64,000 nucleotides of DNA from Nitrosomonas sp. (GTDB taxonomy: Bacteria; Pseudomonadota; Gammaproteobacteria; Burkholderiales; Nitrosomonadaceae): positions 558,001-622,000 of the forward strand of contig JADJES010000001.1 in the NCBI GenBank assembly GCA_016708955.1, written 5' to 3'. Every line of letters begins with the position of its first letter. Within the stretch, counting starts at the first letter, position 1. The notes beneath the pieces are model-generated. The model worked only from the letters and a program-made list of their open reading frames with translations. It had not been told where the DNA came from and searched no databases. The position numbers were made by a program, and so were the translations under genes. Shown here one piece after another: positions 1 to 9,540 of this stretch.

Positions 1-16
1 TTTTTTACCAAAAAAA

Positions 17-151
17 TTAAACACTCAATCGAGCGCGACCTTTTGCGCGACGAGCGCGAATTATCGCAGCACCACCGCGTGTTTTCATGCGCACAAGAAA
101 CCCATGGGTACGCTTTCTTCTTGTAACTGAAGGCTGATAAGTACGTTTCAT
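17..151 (-). CDS. rpmH: 50S ribosomal protein L34
   Basis: The minus strand reads a 44-residue protein starting MKRTYQPSVTRRKRTHGFL and ending RARLSV before a TAA. This is the full length and near-invariant sequence of L34, a small basic protein of the large ribosomal subunit. It is very rich in Arg and Lys. In many bacteria rpmH stands next to dnaA and is followed by rnpA; the downstream side lies outside this window. No dnaA is found on the upstream side here, which is unusual for the usual rpmH/dnaA arrangement. Confidence 0.97.
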   Translation of the reverse strand: MKRTYQPSVTRRKRTHGFLVRMKTRGGAAIIRARRAKGRARLSV

Positions 152-794
152 TTTTCTCTCTAAATTTATTTAGTCAATGGAACCGCGTATTACAACTTGT
201 TATGGGGTCTGATGTCAATATTCTTTTTATGAATCAACTACAGTCTCTCATAAGATAGAATGGTAATAAGCATGAATAGGATGATCAAGTAATTGATAAT
301 ATGAGCTATTTATCGCTGATTATTAATAATCGCGTATTTAAATACTGAAGTCCCGTTTTGCCTCTAACACCGCAGCCGAAAAGTTTTGATGGGTTTATCT
401 GTTTTGGCAAGCTAACTTTAGCGCAATCAGTTTTCTGACCGGAAGCAGCTTGTTAAGTTTGTTCGCAGTTGAGATGGTTGTTAACGCGGTAGTTGGCTTT
501 TGACCACGTTCCGTTCTCTTGAAAGCGGCTTTTGGCTCGACGGTGAGATCGAGACGGTGGTAAAAGTGCGACCATGTGATCTTCGAAGACGTTTGCCGGG
601 GGCCGGGCCGGCGCCGCGTTAGGAAAAAGGTTTCTTTATTCGGTTGCGGTTTTCAGAAAGCGACTTTACATTTCTTTAACTGTATGGTATTCAGAGTGGA
701 AATAGCTATTTGTTGGAAGATCCTGTATTTATTTTTCGATAAGATAATGTAATCTATGGGTAATAAATGGCTGTTTTTATTATATTATTAAACA
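152..794. other. Intergenic stretch, no gene recognised
   Basis: About 640 bases upstream of rpmH. The first half is AT-rich and the second half, up to about position 620, is more GC-rich, suggesting a patchwork. I looked for a dnaA gene, for DnaA boxes of the TTATNCACA type and for a conserved reading frame on either strand and found none. It should contain the rpmH promoter, but no clear -35/-10 pair could be defended. Confidence 0.5.
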
Positions 795-812
795 ATGCAT
801 GTGGGGTTTGTT

Positions 813-1286
813 ATGGCTAATGTAGTCGCAATTTCGAACAATCGAAGCCAGGATCGTCGTCAAAGTATGCCTTTTTTCTGTCCTTTTCATTTGGGAATAA
901 AAACTGGCCGGAGATTTGGTGAGCGTAGAGCAACGAATAGAGGGGAGGCAGTGTATGTGGATTGTTATTCAGGATATTTGATGCTGTGTACCATCGCTAT
1001 TCTATTCTTGAGTATTGGTGACGCTTTTTTTACTCTGAACATCTTAGCTAATGGCGGTGAAGAACTTAATTGGTTGATGGCGATTCTTATTGAAGACAAT
1101 GTGGAAAAATTCGTTGCCTTCAAGTTGGCACTCACATCAATGGCGCTTATATTGCTTGTCATTCACCATAACGTTCAACTGACTGGAGGAATGCGGGTAA
1201 GGCACCTTAAGTATATGGTTCTAATTGGATACAGTGTATTAATTGGCTATGAGCTATATTTGCTGGAATTAGCTGTTGTAAATTGA
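813..1286 (+). CDS. DUF5658 family membrane protein
   Basis: A small protein of about 157 residues with a hydrophilic N-terminus containing two short Arg-rich motifs (DRRQS near residue 14, GERR near residue 37). At least two to three predicted membrane spans follow (near residues 55-80, 103-122 and 131-155). The GDAFFTLNIL and KLALTS segments fit the DUF5658 family, whose function is unknown. An in-frame ATG lies 18 bases upstream at 795, but 813 is preceded by a GGGG stretch at ribosome-binding distance and is preferred. The gene stands alone between rpmH and insertion-sequence debris. Confidence 0.65.
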   Translation: MANVVAISNNRSQDRRQSMPFFCPFHLGIKTGRRFGERRATNRGEAVYVDCYSGYLMLCTIAILFLSIGDAFFTLNILANGGEELNWLMAILIEDNVEKFVAFKLALTSMALILLVIHHNVQLTGGMRVRHLKYMVLIGYSVLIGYELYLLELAVVN

Positions 1287-1380
1287 TGATGGTTAGGCGG
1301 GGAGAGTCGAGAGGCTATCGAAAATCCCAGCAATTGATTTATTCATAGAAGCGCAAGTGGTAGTCCTAAATTCCTCTGTT

Positions 1381-1722
1381 TTAGGTCATTCCAATGGCAA
1401 AGCAAGGTGGAAACGAGCCGGGAAACTGTGAATTTTTCGGTCTGTCCGCAATAATTTTGCTAATGATATAGCGTGCAAGTGCGGACCAACGATTCGCTTT
1501 GGGTAACTGATGCGCATTTGCCAGAACATAATCAAGACCCTTTCGTATACTTGCGATCATGGATTTTATAGGATCTCCGGCTGCGTGAGTCAGATGAGCA
1601 GTAATCGGGAGTGACTGGCATGCTGGGTCAGGCGGGTTGCCACTAAGCAACATGGGGTAGCTAGTGATTGCCTCCAGGCGTATTTTCGGGTGTACCAGTC
1701 TGGCATTGTTCAAGTTCGGCAA
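1381..1722 (-). CDS. Hypothetical protein, possibly a fragment
   Basis: An open frame of 113 codons on the minus strand. It has no signal peptide or membrane span, and I do not recognise a domain. The middle (LRR-free, with the stretch SMIASIRKGLDYVLANA) could be helical, and the C-terminus is Pro- and Phe-rich. It lies directly next to a zone of insertion-sequence remains, so it may be a leftover of mobile DNA. Confidence that it is translated is low. Confidence 0.25.
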   Translation of the reverse strand: MPNLNNARLVHPKIRLEAITSYPMLLSGNPPDPACQSLPITAHLTHAAGDPIKSMIASIRKGLDYVLANAHQLPKANRWSALARYIISKIIADRPKNSQFPGSFPPCFAIGMT

Positions 1723-1801
1723 ATTCCCAGCCGATTCAATATGTTTATCATGGTTTATTTTCTTCTTAGAGCGGGTGTCAATATTTAAGGAAGCTCTGGT
1801 T

Positions 1802-1870
1802 ATTGATTACATTCATAGTTCGACAAGCTCACCACGAACGTAATCAATATATTACCGTTCGTCCTGAGAT
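1802..1870. repeat. REP-like intergenic repeat
   Basis: The stretch has the wording GTTCGACAAGCTCACCACG, followed after a short spacer by a reverse-oriented CGTTCGTCCTGAG. This is characteristic of a repeat family scattered in many proteobacterial intergenic regions. Nine-base arms ATTGATTAC and GTAATCAAT (1802-1810, 1840-1848) make a short stem around it. It carries no coding signal. Confidence 0.5.
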
Positions 1871-1909
1871 TCTATGGTTTACGTCAAGCATTTTGTAATC
1901 CGTTCACGG

Positions 1910-2290
1910 TTAAAAGTTGAATGGTAATGGTGGATAGGCCAAGCGGCGCAACTCACCGGGACCGCGTTTGGATAAGCGTCTGAGACTGGTTTTGTGACCG
2001 GAGTTATTCGCTATGGGGTCGAAAGCAGTGAACACGACGAACGCATCGGCATTGCGGAAAAGCACTCGCTCCAATGTGTTGGCCACCATGCCCACCAGAG
2101 GGTCGACTCCGAAGAGGGTTTGCAAACGTTGTGCGCTTCCTCGTGTTGCGGAGATTGAGCGGCAATGGCTGACATGGTGACGCGCTCGCTGAATGGTAAT
2201 GCTTTGGACAGGAAAACTTTGCGCGGCGCATGCAACAACAACTGTGTCTTTGGCAATATCCACACCGACGTTAGCTTGCGTTCAAATCGG
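1910..2290 (-). pseudogene. IS110-family transposase remnant
   Basis: On the minus strand an N-terminal IS110 signature (VDIAKDTVVVACAA) is followed, after a deletion, by C-terminal IS110 wording (FDPIANNSGHKTSLRRLSKRGP). The frame stops at 1910, before the expected end of the transposase. The central DEDD and Ser-containing domains are largely missing. The copy therefore cannot be active. A second, separate IS110 relic lies at 11.5-12.7 kb. Confidence 0.7.
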
Positions 2291-2530
2291 CGGTCTACAT
2301 GTTTTTACAGCCGTTAGATTCTTCATCGACGTTTGGAGTGCGAGTGAGAGAGTTCTCACGATGTTTGTCCGTAACTTGGCAGATGCTAGTCGATGTCCCT
2401 CCATCACGACTCTTCCAAGTTTCGCAAGAATTAGCCAAAAACACCATACAAGCTTATCGAAGGACTTAATCAGAGCTTCCTTAGGGTTTATTTGTCGGTG
2501 GTTATTTGGGAAGCTCTATTTTGTTTTGCT

Positions 2531-2597
2531 GGGAGTCTGTCGATCTTAAGCAGTCGTAGCGAGTTAAGTGGGAGATCGAGCGAAGATTTTCTCAATT
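2531..2597. repeat. Transposon end related to the 47.8-kb palindromic element
   Basis: GGGAGTCTGTCGATCTTAAG, followed by CAGTCGTAGCGAG and then GTGGGAGATCGAG, closely matches the outer arm of the palindromic element at 47843-48009. Only one end is visible here. It directly abuts coding remains of a YeeE-type transporter, so the insertion probably cut that gene. The partner end was not found upstream. Confidence 0.5.
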
Positions 2598-2603
2598 GTG
2601 GCG

Positions 2604-3085
2604 ACAACTGTATTTATGCTTGCTGGTTTTATGGCAGCCGTATTTGATGCGGCATGTAAGTATTTACTTTTTAACTCGGATAGGCCTAAATGAGGGGGGA
2701 TTCAAAGGGTTAACTTTATGGCGTTGCTGTCAGGGATGGTTTTCATTTTGGGAATTATCTTGTATGGCATGATAAATCCTGCCATAGTTCTGACGTTTCT
2801 CGAAATACGGGTAGCTGGGATTCTTCAGTGCGATGGGTTGGGTGGTGTTGTAGCTATAGATTCTATCGCTTTTTCGTTGGTAAATTACCGTAAAAACAAA
2901 TGCTTGTGTTTGTCTGTGTAGATGCCAGTTGTCACAAAAATAGATGGCTTCTTACTTCCGGGAAATCTTGTGTTTGGTGTTGGTTGAGGAATAGCGGGCA
3001 TTTGTCCCAGGGTCAGCTGTGGTGCTGGCTGGCACAGGAAGTATTGGCGCGCTGGTGTTTCATGTTGCCATGCTAATAGACATGG
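2604..3085 (+). pseudogene. YeeE/YedE (DUF6691-type) sulfur-compound transporter remnant
   Basis: Three pieces are recognisable. A short C-terminal fragment (TTVFMLAGFMAAVFDAAC) ends near 2690. From 2718 runs ALLSGMVFILGIILYGMINP, the typical YeeE/YedE half. From about 2930 an in-frame TGA and a shift separate GVG from GIAGICPG and AVVLAGTGSIGALVF. Intact members are membrane proteins linked to import of thiosulfate or related sulfur compounds. They often come as a pair beside BigR-type regulators, as here. Several stops and shifts plus the abutting transposon end mark this as a true pseudogene. Confidence 0.65.
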
Positions 3086-3226
3086 ATATTTACCAAAACC
3101 TGAAAGGACGTGGATAAACTACTTACAGATTGTATGAAAATAAACTAGAATTTTAACCATTTTCAATTTAATGCATTTATTATTCAGGCTTTAACCTGCT
3201 ATGTACTAACGTTAGGTAGATTAATT

Positions 3227-3553
3227 ATGAAAACAGAACCAGTTTTAAACGATATTGCAGCGCTACATACATCTGCTTCGGCTGCTTGTTCTTTGCTGAA
3301 AGTACTGGCCAATGAAGACCGATTACTCATCTTGTGCGAACTGAGTCAGGGAACCCGGAATGTGGGTGAGCTTGAGGAATTGCTGGATATTCATCAGCCC
3401 ACACTCTCGCAACAACTGACTGTTCTACGGGAAGAGAATCTGGTTGCAACAGAGCGCAAAGGTAAATATATCTACTATAGCGTGGCGAGTCAGGAAGCCC
3501 TAAAGATTATGGAGACTTTGTATAGTCTGTATTGTAAGAATCAATCCACCTGA
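3227..3553 (+). CDS. ArsR-family repressor, BigR/SqrR-like sulfide sensor
   Basis: The 108-residue protein is a winged-helix ArsR regulator. The DNA-recognition helix is around residues 55-70 (QPTLSQQLTVLREE) and the wing around 75-87. It lacks the CxC metal motif of ArsR or SmtB. It has Cys37 (LLILCELS) and Cys103 (LYCKN), the two positions that in BigR and SqrR form a disulfide or polysulfide bridge when persulfide is present. The neighbours support this: a YeeE remnant, a phosphatase/SQR-like fusion and TauE. It probably represses this locus; an AT-rich zone with AATGCATT near 3170 could be the operator. The gene is intact, unlike most of its presumed targets. Confidence 0.8.
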   Translation: MKTEPVLNDIAALHTSASAACSLLKVLANEDRLLILCELSQGTRNVGELEELLDIHQPTLSQQLTVLREENLVATERKGKYIYYSVASQEALKIMETLYSLYCKNQST

Positions 3554-3661
3554 AGGAATAAACATCAGTCACGATGCAGAGAGCTATTTTACGATAGGAT
3601 TTTGGCAGGAGCGTAAGTTTATACTGCGATGAGTTGTGACTGATTGATAACGGAGTAGGGT

Positions 3662-5276
3662 ATGCGTCTGCGTCTGGATATTACTAAGCTTGATCACAAA
3701 CTGTCGGTCGCCGGTCAAATTAGTATTGACGACATCACCGAGATTGCAACCGCTGGTTACAGATCAATTATTTGTAATCGCCCGGATTATGAGGGGGCGA
3801 AAACCAGCCGGGTAGTGAAGAGCTGGAGGCAGCGGCCAAGTTACTGGGTATTACTTTTGTCTATTTACCAATCAGGATAGGTAGTATTCCCACAGAGCGC
3901 GCGGAAGCTTTTCAAAAACTAATGGTTGAGTTACCCAAACCGGTTTTGGCATTTTGCGGTTCTGGCATGCGTGCGACCGCTTTGTATGGAATGACTCAGC
4001 AGAATGTTCAAGGCGGCCCAGAAGCGCAGGAGTCTGTCGTAGCAACCTGTAATTGGGATAATGCCTTTGATGTAGTCGTCGTAGGCGGTGGTTCGGCTGG
4101 CATCGGTGTTACTGCAAGTCTGCTTAAACGGCGGCCAACGCTGCGTATCGCAATTATCGAACCAAGCGGTAAACATTATTATCAGCCTGCTTGGACATTG
4201 GTGGGAGCCGGTGCTTACGACATCGCCGAAACAGTGAAGTCGATGGCTGACATTATTCCCAGGAATGCGGAATGGATTCAGATAGCTGCATCTGGATTTG
4301 ATCCGGAGCACAACAGAGTGCATTTATCTGATGGTCGCGTGATGGGATACCGGCAATTAATTGTTTGCCCGGGCATACGTCTGGCATGGGAAAAGATTGA
4401 AGGATTGGAAGAAACACTGGGTAAGAACGGTGTTACTTCAAATTACCAGTATGATCTGGCGCCTTATACCTGGTCCCTGGTCAAAGAACTTAAAGCAGGG
4501 AAAGCAATTTTACCCAGCCGCCAATGCCGATCAAATGTGCGGGCGCGCCACAGAAAGCCATGTATCTTTCTTGCGATCACTGGATGCGCGCCCAATGTTT
4601 GGAAAATATGGATATTGAGTTTAATACAGCAGCAGCTGTGTTATTTGGCGTGGCTGATTTTGTTCCACCCCTAATGGAGTATGTCAGACGCTACCATGCA
4701 AAATTGGTATTCAATTCTAATTTGGTTAAAGTGGATGGGAATAAAAAGATCGCCTACTTTGAAAATAAGGGCAATGATGGAACGGTAACCCTCGAAGCGA
4801 AACCTTTTGATATGCTGCATGTAACACCATCACAAGTCGCTCCGGATTTTCTTCGCAATAGTCCTCTGGCAGATGCGGGTGGTTTTTGCAAAGTGAATGA
4901 AAAAACGCTGCAGCATACCGATTACCCGAATGTGTTTTCACTGGGAGATGCCTGTTCATCTCCGAATACGAAAACGGCCACGGCAGCTAGAAAGCAAATT
5001 GTTGTTGTGGCCGAGAATCTTCTGGCAGCAAAAGAAGACCGGGAGTTGACCGCTTTCTATGATGGTTATGGCGCCTGTCCGCTGACTGTGGAAAATGGCA
5101 AAGTCATACTGGCTGAATTTGGTTTTGGTGGAAAGTTATTACCTACGTTCCCACTTGATCCAACAGTGCCGAGAAAGCTTAATTGGTTTCTTAAAACGAC
5201 AGTTTTTCCATGGATCTATTGGAATGGTATGTTAAAAGGCAAGGAATGGTTTGCTTGCCCTGGTAAATTACGCTGA
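3662..5276 (+). CDS. Phosphatase-like DUF442 / SQR-like flavoprotein fusion, frameshifted
   Basis: Read across two breaks, this is one protein of about 537 residues. The N-terminal 110 residues are a DUF442 (Blh-type) phosphatase/rhodanese-like domain ending in the loop FCGSGMRA. The rest is an FAD-dependent sulfide:quinone oxidoreductase-like domain with the dinucleotide motif VVVGGGSAGIG, the MPIKCAGAPQK segment with a candidate active Cys, and the C-terminal FAD motif FSLGDACS. SQR-type enzymes oxidise sulfide and pass electrons to quinone at the membrane. The frame breaks at the G5 run 3793-3797 and the T4 run 4508-4511. Restoring one base in each gives a continuous family-like protein, so sequencing error is likely. 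It lies downstream of the BigR-like gene and just before TauE. Confidence 0.8.
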
Positions 5277-5280
5277 GCAT

Positions 5281-5837
5281 ATGGATATACCTCTGATCAG
5301 CATTCTGGTCGGCGTTATTACTGGCACTGACTGGTGCGAGTGGTACGATCATTGCAGCCCCGCTATTGATGTTCGGATTGCATCTGGTTGTTGCTGAGGC
5401 CCCTCCGGTTGCTTTATTCGCCGTGTGTTTGTCTTCAGTTATCGGCGCGTTAATTGCGCATCGGCAAGGGAAAGTGCGTTATCGGGTAGCGGGTTTATCG
5501 CTATTGCCGGTATCATAGCTGCACCCATCGGCATATGGCTGGCGCAGAAACTGCCTAATGCGCCGTTAGCACTTCTTATGGACTTGTTGGCCGTGCGCCC
5601 GGGCATTGGCATTTTCCGGAGTTGCACTGGATTCTTATCGGGGTTGTTTCTGCAACCTTTATCGGCGGGATGAATTGGATTGTTGCGCTACCTTTTGCTG
5701 CCGGCTCATTAGCGGGTATGTTGATCGGGCGAATTATTGCTCATTTCCTTGCTGGCTCAAAACTACAGCAAGGATTTGCTGTAGTTTCCATGGGAGTGTC
5801 GGTGTGGATGATTATCAGATTGTTCTGGATGGGTTGA
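5281..5837 (+). pseudogene. TauE/SafE-family sulfite exporter remnant
   Basis: Hydrophobic coding pieces in shifting frames match TauE/SafE permeases. The start (MDIPLISILVG) passes after a shift near 5313 into LALTGASGTIIAAPLLMFG, breaks again at 5494, and resumes as LHWILIGVV to a C-terminus ending IIRLFWMG. The middle of the family, with its second conserved GGG repeat, appears to be missing. The product would be about 185 residues, against about 250 in intact members. These proteins export sulfite or sulfur-containing anions. Its place after the SQR-like gene fits the bigR-type sulfide operon. Because of the internal loss, decay is likelier than sequencing error. Confidence 0.6.
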
Positions 5838-5853
5838 TAGAAAAGATCAAAGC

Positions 5854-6366
5854 TCAGTTCAGCATGATTTCACGAAGTTTTTCTTCCAGCGGCGGGCGCA
5901 AACCGGTTTTGCGGGCCTCCTCAATGGCTACTTCCGGATCAACCCCTTTGGTGATTCGATAGCTGGCCCACATGGCGCTTGCCCGGTTACCCGATCCACA
6001 GTGAATCAGTATTGGGGCTTGAGCCGATTCGATCACTTTGGTAAATGCGGCCACCTGTTCTTTAGTGATTCCAGCAACGGTCGTCGGAATGTTGACGTAC
6101 ATCATGCCGGCAATATCGACCAATGCTTTCTCCTCCATAACACCTTCATTTTTGGTGCGCAAATCAATAATGGTTTTGAAACCAGTGGCTGCCAATGCTG
6201 GCACACCGCCCTCGCTAATCATGCCAGATAAGGCAATTTTTTCCGTAGCACGGTGGTAGTTTTGTACCGCAATAACTTGATGGCCAAAAGGTACCCGGCC
6301 AGAAGCCTGCGTCGTGCTGGTAAACAGAATGGCCACAAGTGCCATCAGAATGATAGAGTATTTCAT
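5854..6366 (-). CDS. Exported DUF442 (Blh-like) protein phosphatase-family protein
   Basis: From the ATG at 6366 the 170-residue protein begins with a cleavable signal peptide (MKYSIILMALVAILFTSTTQASG). A single DUF442 domain follows, with the phosphate-binding or rhodanese-like loop HCGSGNRA near residue 125. An upstream ATG at 6411 would bury the signal peptide, so 6366 is preferred. The fold is that of cysteine-based phosphatases, but the short CX4R loop resembles rhodaneses, so the substrate is unclear. It is convergent with the TauE remnant and probably acts in the periplasm within sulfur metabolism. Confidence 0.7.
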   Translation of the reverse strand: MKYSIILMALVAILFTSTTQASGRVPFGHQVIAVQNYHRATEKIALSGMISEGGVPALAATGFKTIIDLRTKNEGVMEEKALVDIAGMMYVNIPTTVAGITKEQVAAFTKVIESAQAPILIHCGSGNRASAMWASYRITKGVDPEVAIEEARKTGLRPPLEEKLREIMLN

Positions 6367-6510
6367 AGAAAGCCCCATTTGCTGTGTTAAGTGAGAAACG
6401 AATGTTTTCATTGTAGCTGTACTGAATAATTAAATACAAATTATTCCTACCAATTCTGGTCTATTAGATAGGCGCAACACAGCCTGACCAACCATGTAAG
6501 AGAGCTGCTT

Positions 6511-9227
6511 ATGCCATATGAACAAGTTTCTGCATCCGATAAAACACCCGCATGGCATAGCTATCCACCGCAGCAGGTGCTGGAAGAATTTAAAACCGAG
6601 ATTGTCGGTTTATCGCAAACGGAAGCGAAGCTGCGTCTTGAGCAGTATGGCGCAAACCGATTGAAACCACCCAAGCCACAAAGCAGCGTTATTCGCTTTT
6701 TGTTGCAATTTCATAATGTACTGATTTATATCTTGCTCGCTGCATGCAGTATGACCGCTTTTTTAGGGCACTGGGTCGATAGTGGCGTTATTCTCGGCGT
6801 GGTGGTTATCAATGCCATCATCGGCTTTGTTCAGGAAGGCAAAGCGGAAGAAGCGCTGAATGCTATCCGGCGCATGCTGTCGCTTAACGCGATCGTTCAG
6901 CGTGATGGTCAGCGGATACAGATGCCAGCTGATCAACTGGTACCTGGCGATATCGTAGTGCTGCAATCCGGTGACAAGGTACCGGCTGACTTGCGATTGG
7001 TCGACTGTAAAAGCCTGCGTATCGAAGAAGCAGCGTTAACTGGGGAATCGGAAGCTGTCGAGAAATCCATCCACGCAGTCGAGGCAGTGACGGCGATCGG
7101 GGATCGGTTTTGTATGGCATATTCGGGTACGCTGGTGGTTTATGGCCAAGGCTTGGGCGTGGTGGTTGCTACCGCTCAACATACCGAGATTGGGCGCATC
7201 AGTCAGATGATTGCGCAAGTCGATAAACTGACATCACCTTTATTGCGGCAAATGGCGATCTTCGGCCGCTGGCTGACGCTGGTAATTTTGCTTCTGGCAG
7301 CTGGAATTTTTGTTTATGGATTGTTGCTGCATGATTATCCGATCGATGAGATGTTTATGGCGGCTGTCAGCATGGCGATCGCAGCGATTCCAGAGGGGTT
7401 GCCTGCCATCATGACGATAACATTGGCACTTGGCGTACAGAATATGGCGCGACGTAACGCGATTGTTCGTCACCTACCTGCGGTAGAGGCACTGGGGGCG
7501 GTGACCGTCATCTGTACCGACAAGACCGGAACGCTAACGCGTAATGAAATGACTGTGCAAAACGTGATTACTGCTGAGGTTCAATTACAAGTTAGTGGCG
7601 TGGGGTATTCACCAACAGGTGGTTTTAGCCGGGATGGAAAAGAAGCTCCGGTTACGGATTACCCCGATACGCTGGATATGTTTCGGGCAGGGATGTTGTG
7701 TAACGAAGCATCGGTGCATCAGCAGGATGGTACCTGGGTCATTCACGGTGATCCGACGGAAGGCGCGCTCATTACTTTAGCCATGAAAGCGACGTTGGAT
7801 CCGCTCTTTGAACAGGAAAACTGCCTCGAACGGATGTCATTCCGTTTGAGTCGGAACATCGCTTTATGGCGACGTTGCATCAGGATCATGCCGGGAATAG
7901 CCGAATATATGTCAAAGGTGCACCGGAAGAAGTGCTGGCAATGTGTAGCCATCAGCGAAGCCAAGGGGAAGATCATCTGATTCAGCTTGATTTCTGGCAT
8001 TCCAAGATACACGAAGCAAGTGCGACAGGACAGCGCATTCTGGCCATAGCCAGTCGTGCGATTCAAATAAAGCAGCAAATATTGCAGTCTTCTGATGTTG
8101 AAGCAGGTTTTACGTTGCTTGGTCTGGTGGGAATTATTGATCCGCCGCGTGAGGAAGCCATTGCTGCCATAGACAAATGTCATACGGCAGGCATCCGCGT
8201 CAAAATGATTACCGGGGATCATCGTATTACCGCTTGCGCGATTGGCGCAAAATTAGGCATTGGTAATGGTCAGAACGCGGTAACCGGAATTGAACTGGAT
8301 AAGATGGATGACGCACAACTGCGCAAAGTGGTCGGAGAAATAGATATTTTTGCACGTGCAAGCCCTGAGCATAAGCTCCGGCTGGTTACGGCGTTACAGC
8401 AGGATGGTGAAATTGTTGCTATGACCGGTGATGGTGTGAACGATGCCCCAGCTTTGAAACGCGCCGATATCGGTGTTGCCATGGGGAAAAATGGTACGGA
8501 AGTGGCCAAAGAAGCGGCTGAAATGGTGCTGATGGACGATAACTTTGCTTCGATTACACATGCGGTGGAAGAAGGCCGCACGGTCTACGACAACATCCGC
8601 AAAACGGTTGTTTATATTCTTCCAACCAGCGGCGGTATGGCGGGTGTTTTGATACTCGCCATTATTCTGGGTATGGCATTACCCATCACGCCGGTACAGA
8701 TTTTATGGATCAATATGGTGACGACTGTAACTTTGGCAATTTCGCTTGCATTCGAGCGACCTGAAAGTGGGGTCATGTCACGCCCGCCCCATGACCCTAA
8801 TGCGCCTATTTTGTCTGGATTTCTGGTGTGGCGTATTGTTTTTGTTGCACTGCTGATGATGGGCGGTGTCTTTACATTGTATCTATGGGAAACCGTGCAA
8901 GGCGCGAGTATCGAACTGGCCCGGACAGTGGTTGTGAATGTGCTGGTGATGTGTGGAATAGTCTATTTGTTCAATTGCCGCTATTTGATGGCTTCCGTCT
9001 GTTCGCGCCGAGGGCTGCTGGATAATCATTATGTTTTATTGGCTGTCGGGCTTTTGTTGATACTGCAATTGCTGTTTACCTATCTGCCTGTGATGCAGCA
9101 GCTATTTGGCACGACTGCTCTGGATGCAGCGGCTTGGGGACGCATTATCGCAGTCAGTTTGCTGCTGTTTCTGATCATTGAACTTGAGAAATACATACTG
9201 CGATGTAGGGGTGTTAATAATTTGTAG
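6511..9227 (+). CDS. Type II cation-transporting P-type ATPase, frameshifted
   Basis: Corrected for one break, this is a protein of about 905 residues with the complete P-type ATPase plan. It has an N-terminal cation ATPase domain, the actuator loop LTGES near residue 180, the membrane PEGLP ion-binding motif near 294, the phosphorylated Asp in DKTGTLT near 337, the hinge TGDGVNDAPAL and a C-terminal set of membrane helices. PEGLP and the layout place it with type II Ca2+/Mn2+ or Na+-type pumps; the ion cannot be set from sequence. The frame breaks at the A4 run 7817-7820. One added A restores EKLPRTDVIPFES, so a sequencing error is probable. It lies alone, just after the sulfur locus. Confidence 0.85.
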
Positions 9228-9300
9228 TCGTGAGTGGTGCGATTTACATGGGCTGGAATTTGTTGATTAACCTGTCTCATAGCAGAACATTTATGGGGCA

Positions 9301-9540
9301 TTGATGAAAACTGAAATATTGAACAAGCTTCGTTCTGAAGCACTGCTGCTGCCGGAGGCAGAACGTGCCGAGTTGGCGCATGCTTTGGTTAAAAGCCTGG
9401 ATGCGCCAGATGATGCGGGTGCATTAGAAACTTGGAATAAGGAAATTCTGCGCCGCCTTGTTGAGATTGATGCGGGCACCGCGAAGTTGATTGATCGAGA
9501 TGAATTTCAACGGCAAATGCAGGCACGGATTGGCGGCTGA
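9301..9540 (+). CDS. Addiction-module antitoxin, CHP02574 (TIGR02574) type
   Basis: The 79-residue acidic, helical protein has the family layout: a KLRSEALLLPEAERAELA helix, a central WNKEILRRLVEID segment and a C-terminal Arg-Gly end. Members neutralise a RelE/ParE-like RNase or gyrase toxin encoded immediately downstream. Here the toxin frame that should follow begins VRRVKLLVEAANTDIE and hits a stop near 9590, so the antitoxin seems orphaned. Confidence 0.65.
   Translation: MMKTEILNKLRSEALLLPEAERAELAHALVKSLDAPDDAGALETWNKEILRRLVEIDAGTAKLIDRDEFQRQMQARIGG

Larger units (their letters stand above)
1786..2483. mobile_element. Remnant insertion sequence bounded by 13-bp inverted repeats
   Basis: The 13-mer TAAGGAAGCTCTG at 1786-1798 recurs as its exact reverse complement at 2471-2483. 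This resembles the terminal inverted repeats of a transposon. The enclosed DNA of about 700 bp holds a REP-like repeat and a truncated IS110-type transposase but no intact gene. The ends do not look like those of IS110 elements, which usually lack such repeats, so this is probably one element broken into by another. Confidence 0.45.

Noticed and set aside
152..794. Possible replication origin next to rpmH
   Set aside because: No dnaA and no recognisable cluster of DnaA boxes was found; the adjacency of rpmH alone is not enough.
7743..8222. Long open frame on the minus strand inside the P-type ATPase
   Set aside because: It lies opposite the conserved coding frame and its product matches nothing; the ATPase explains the region.
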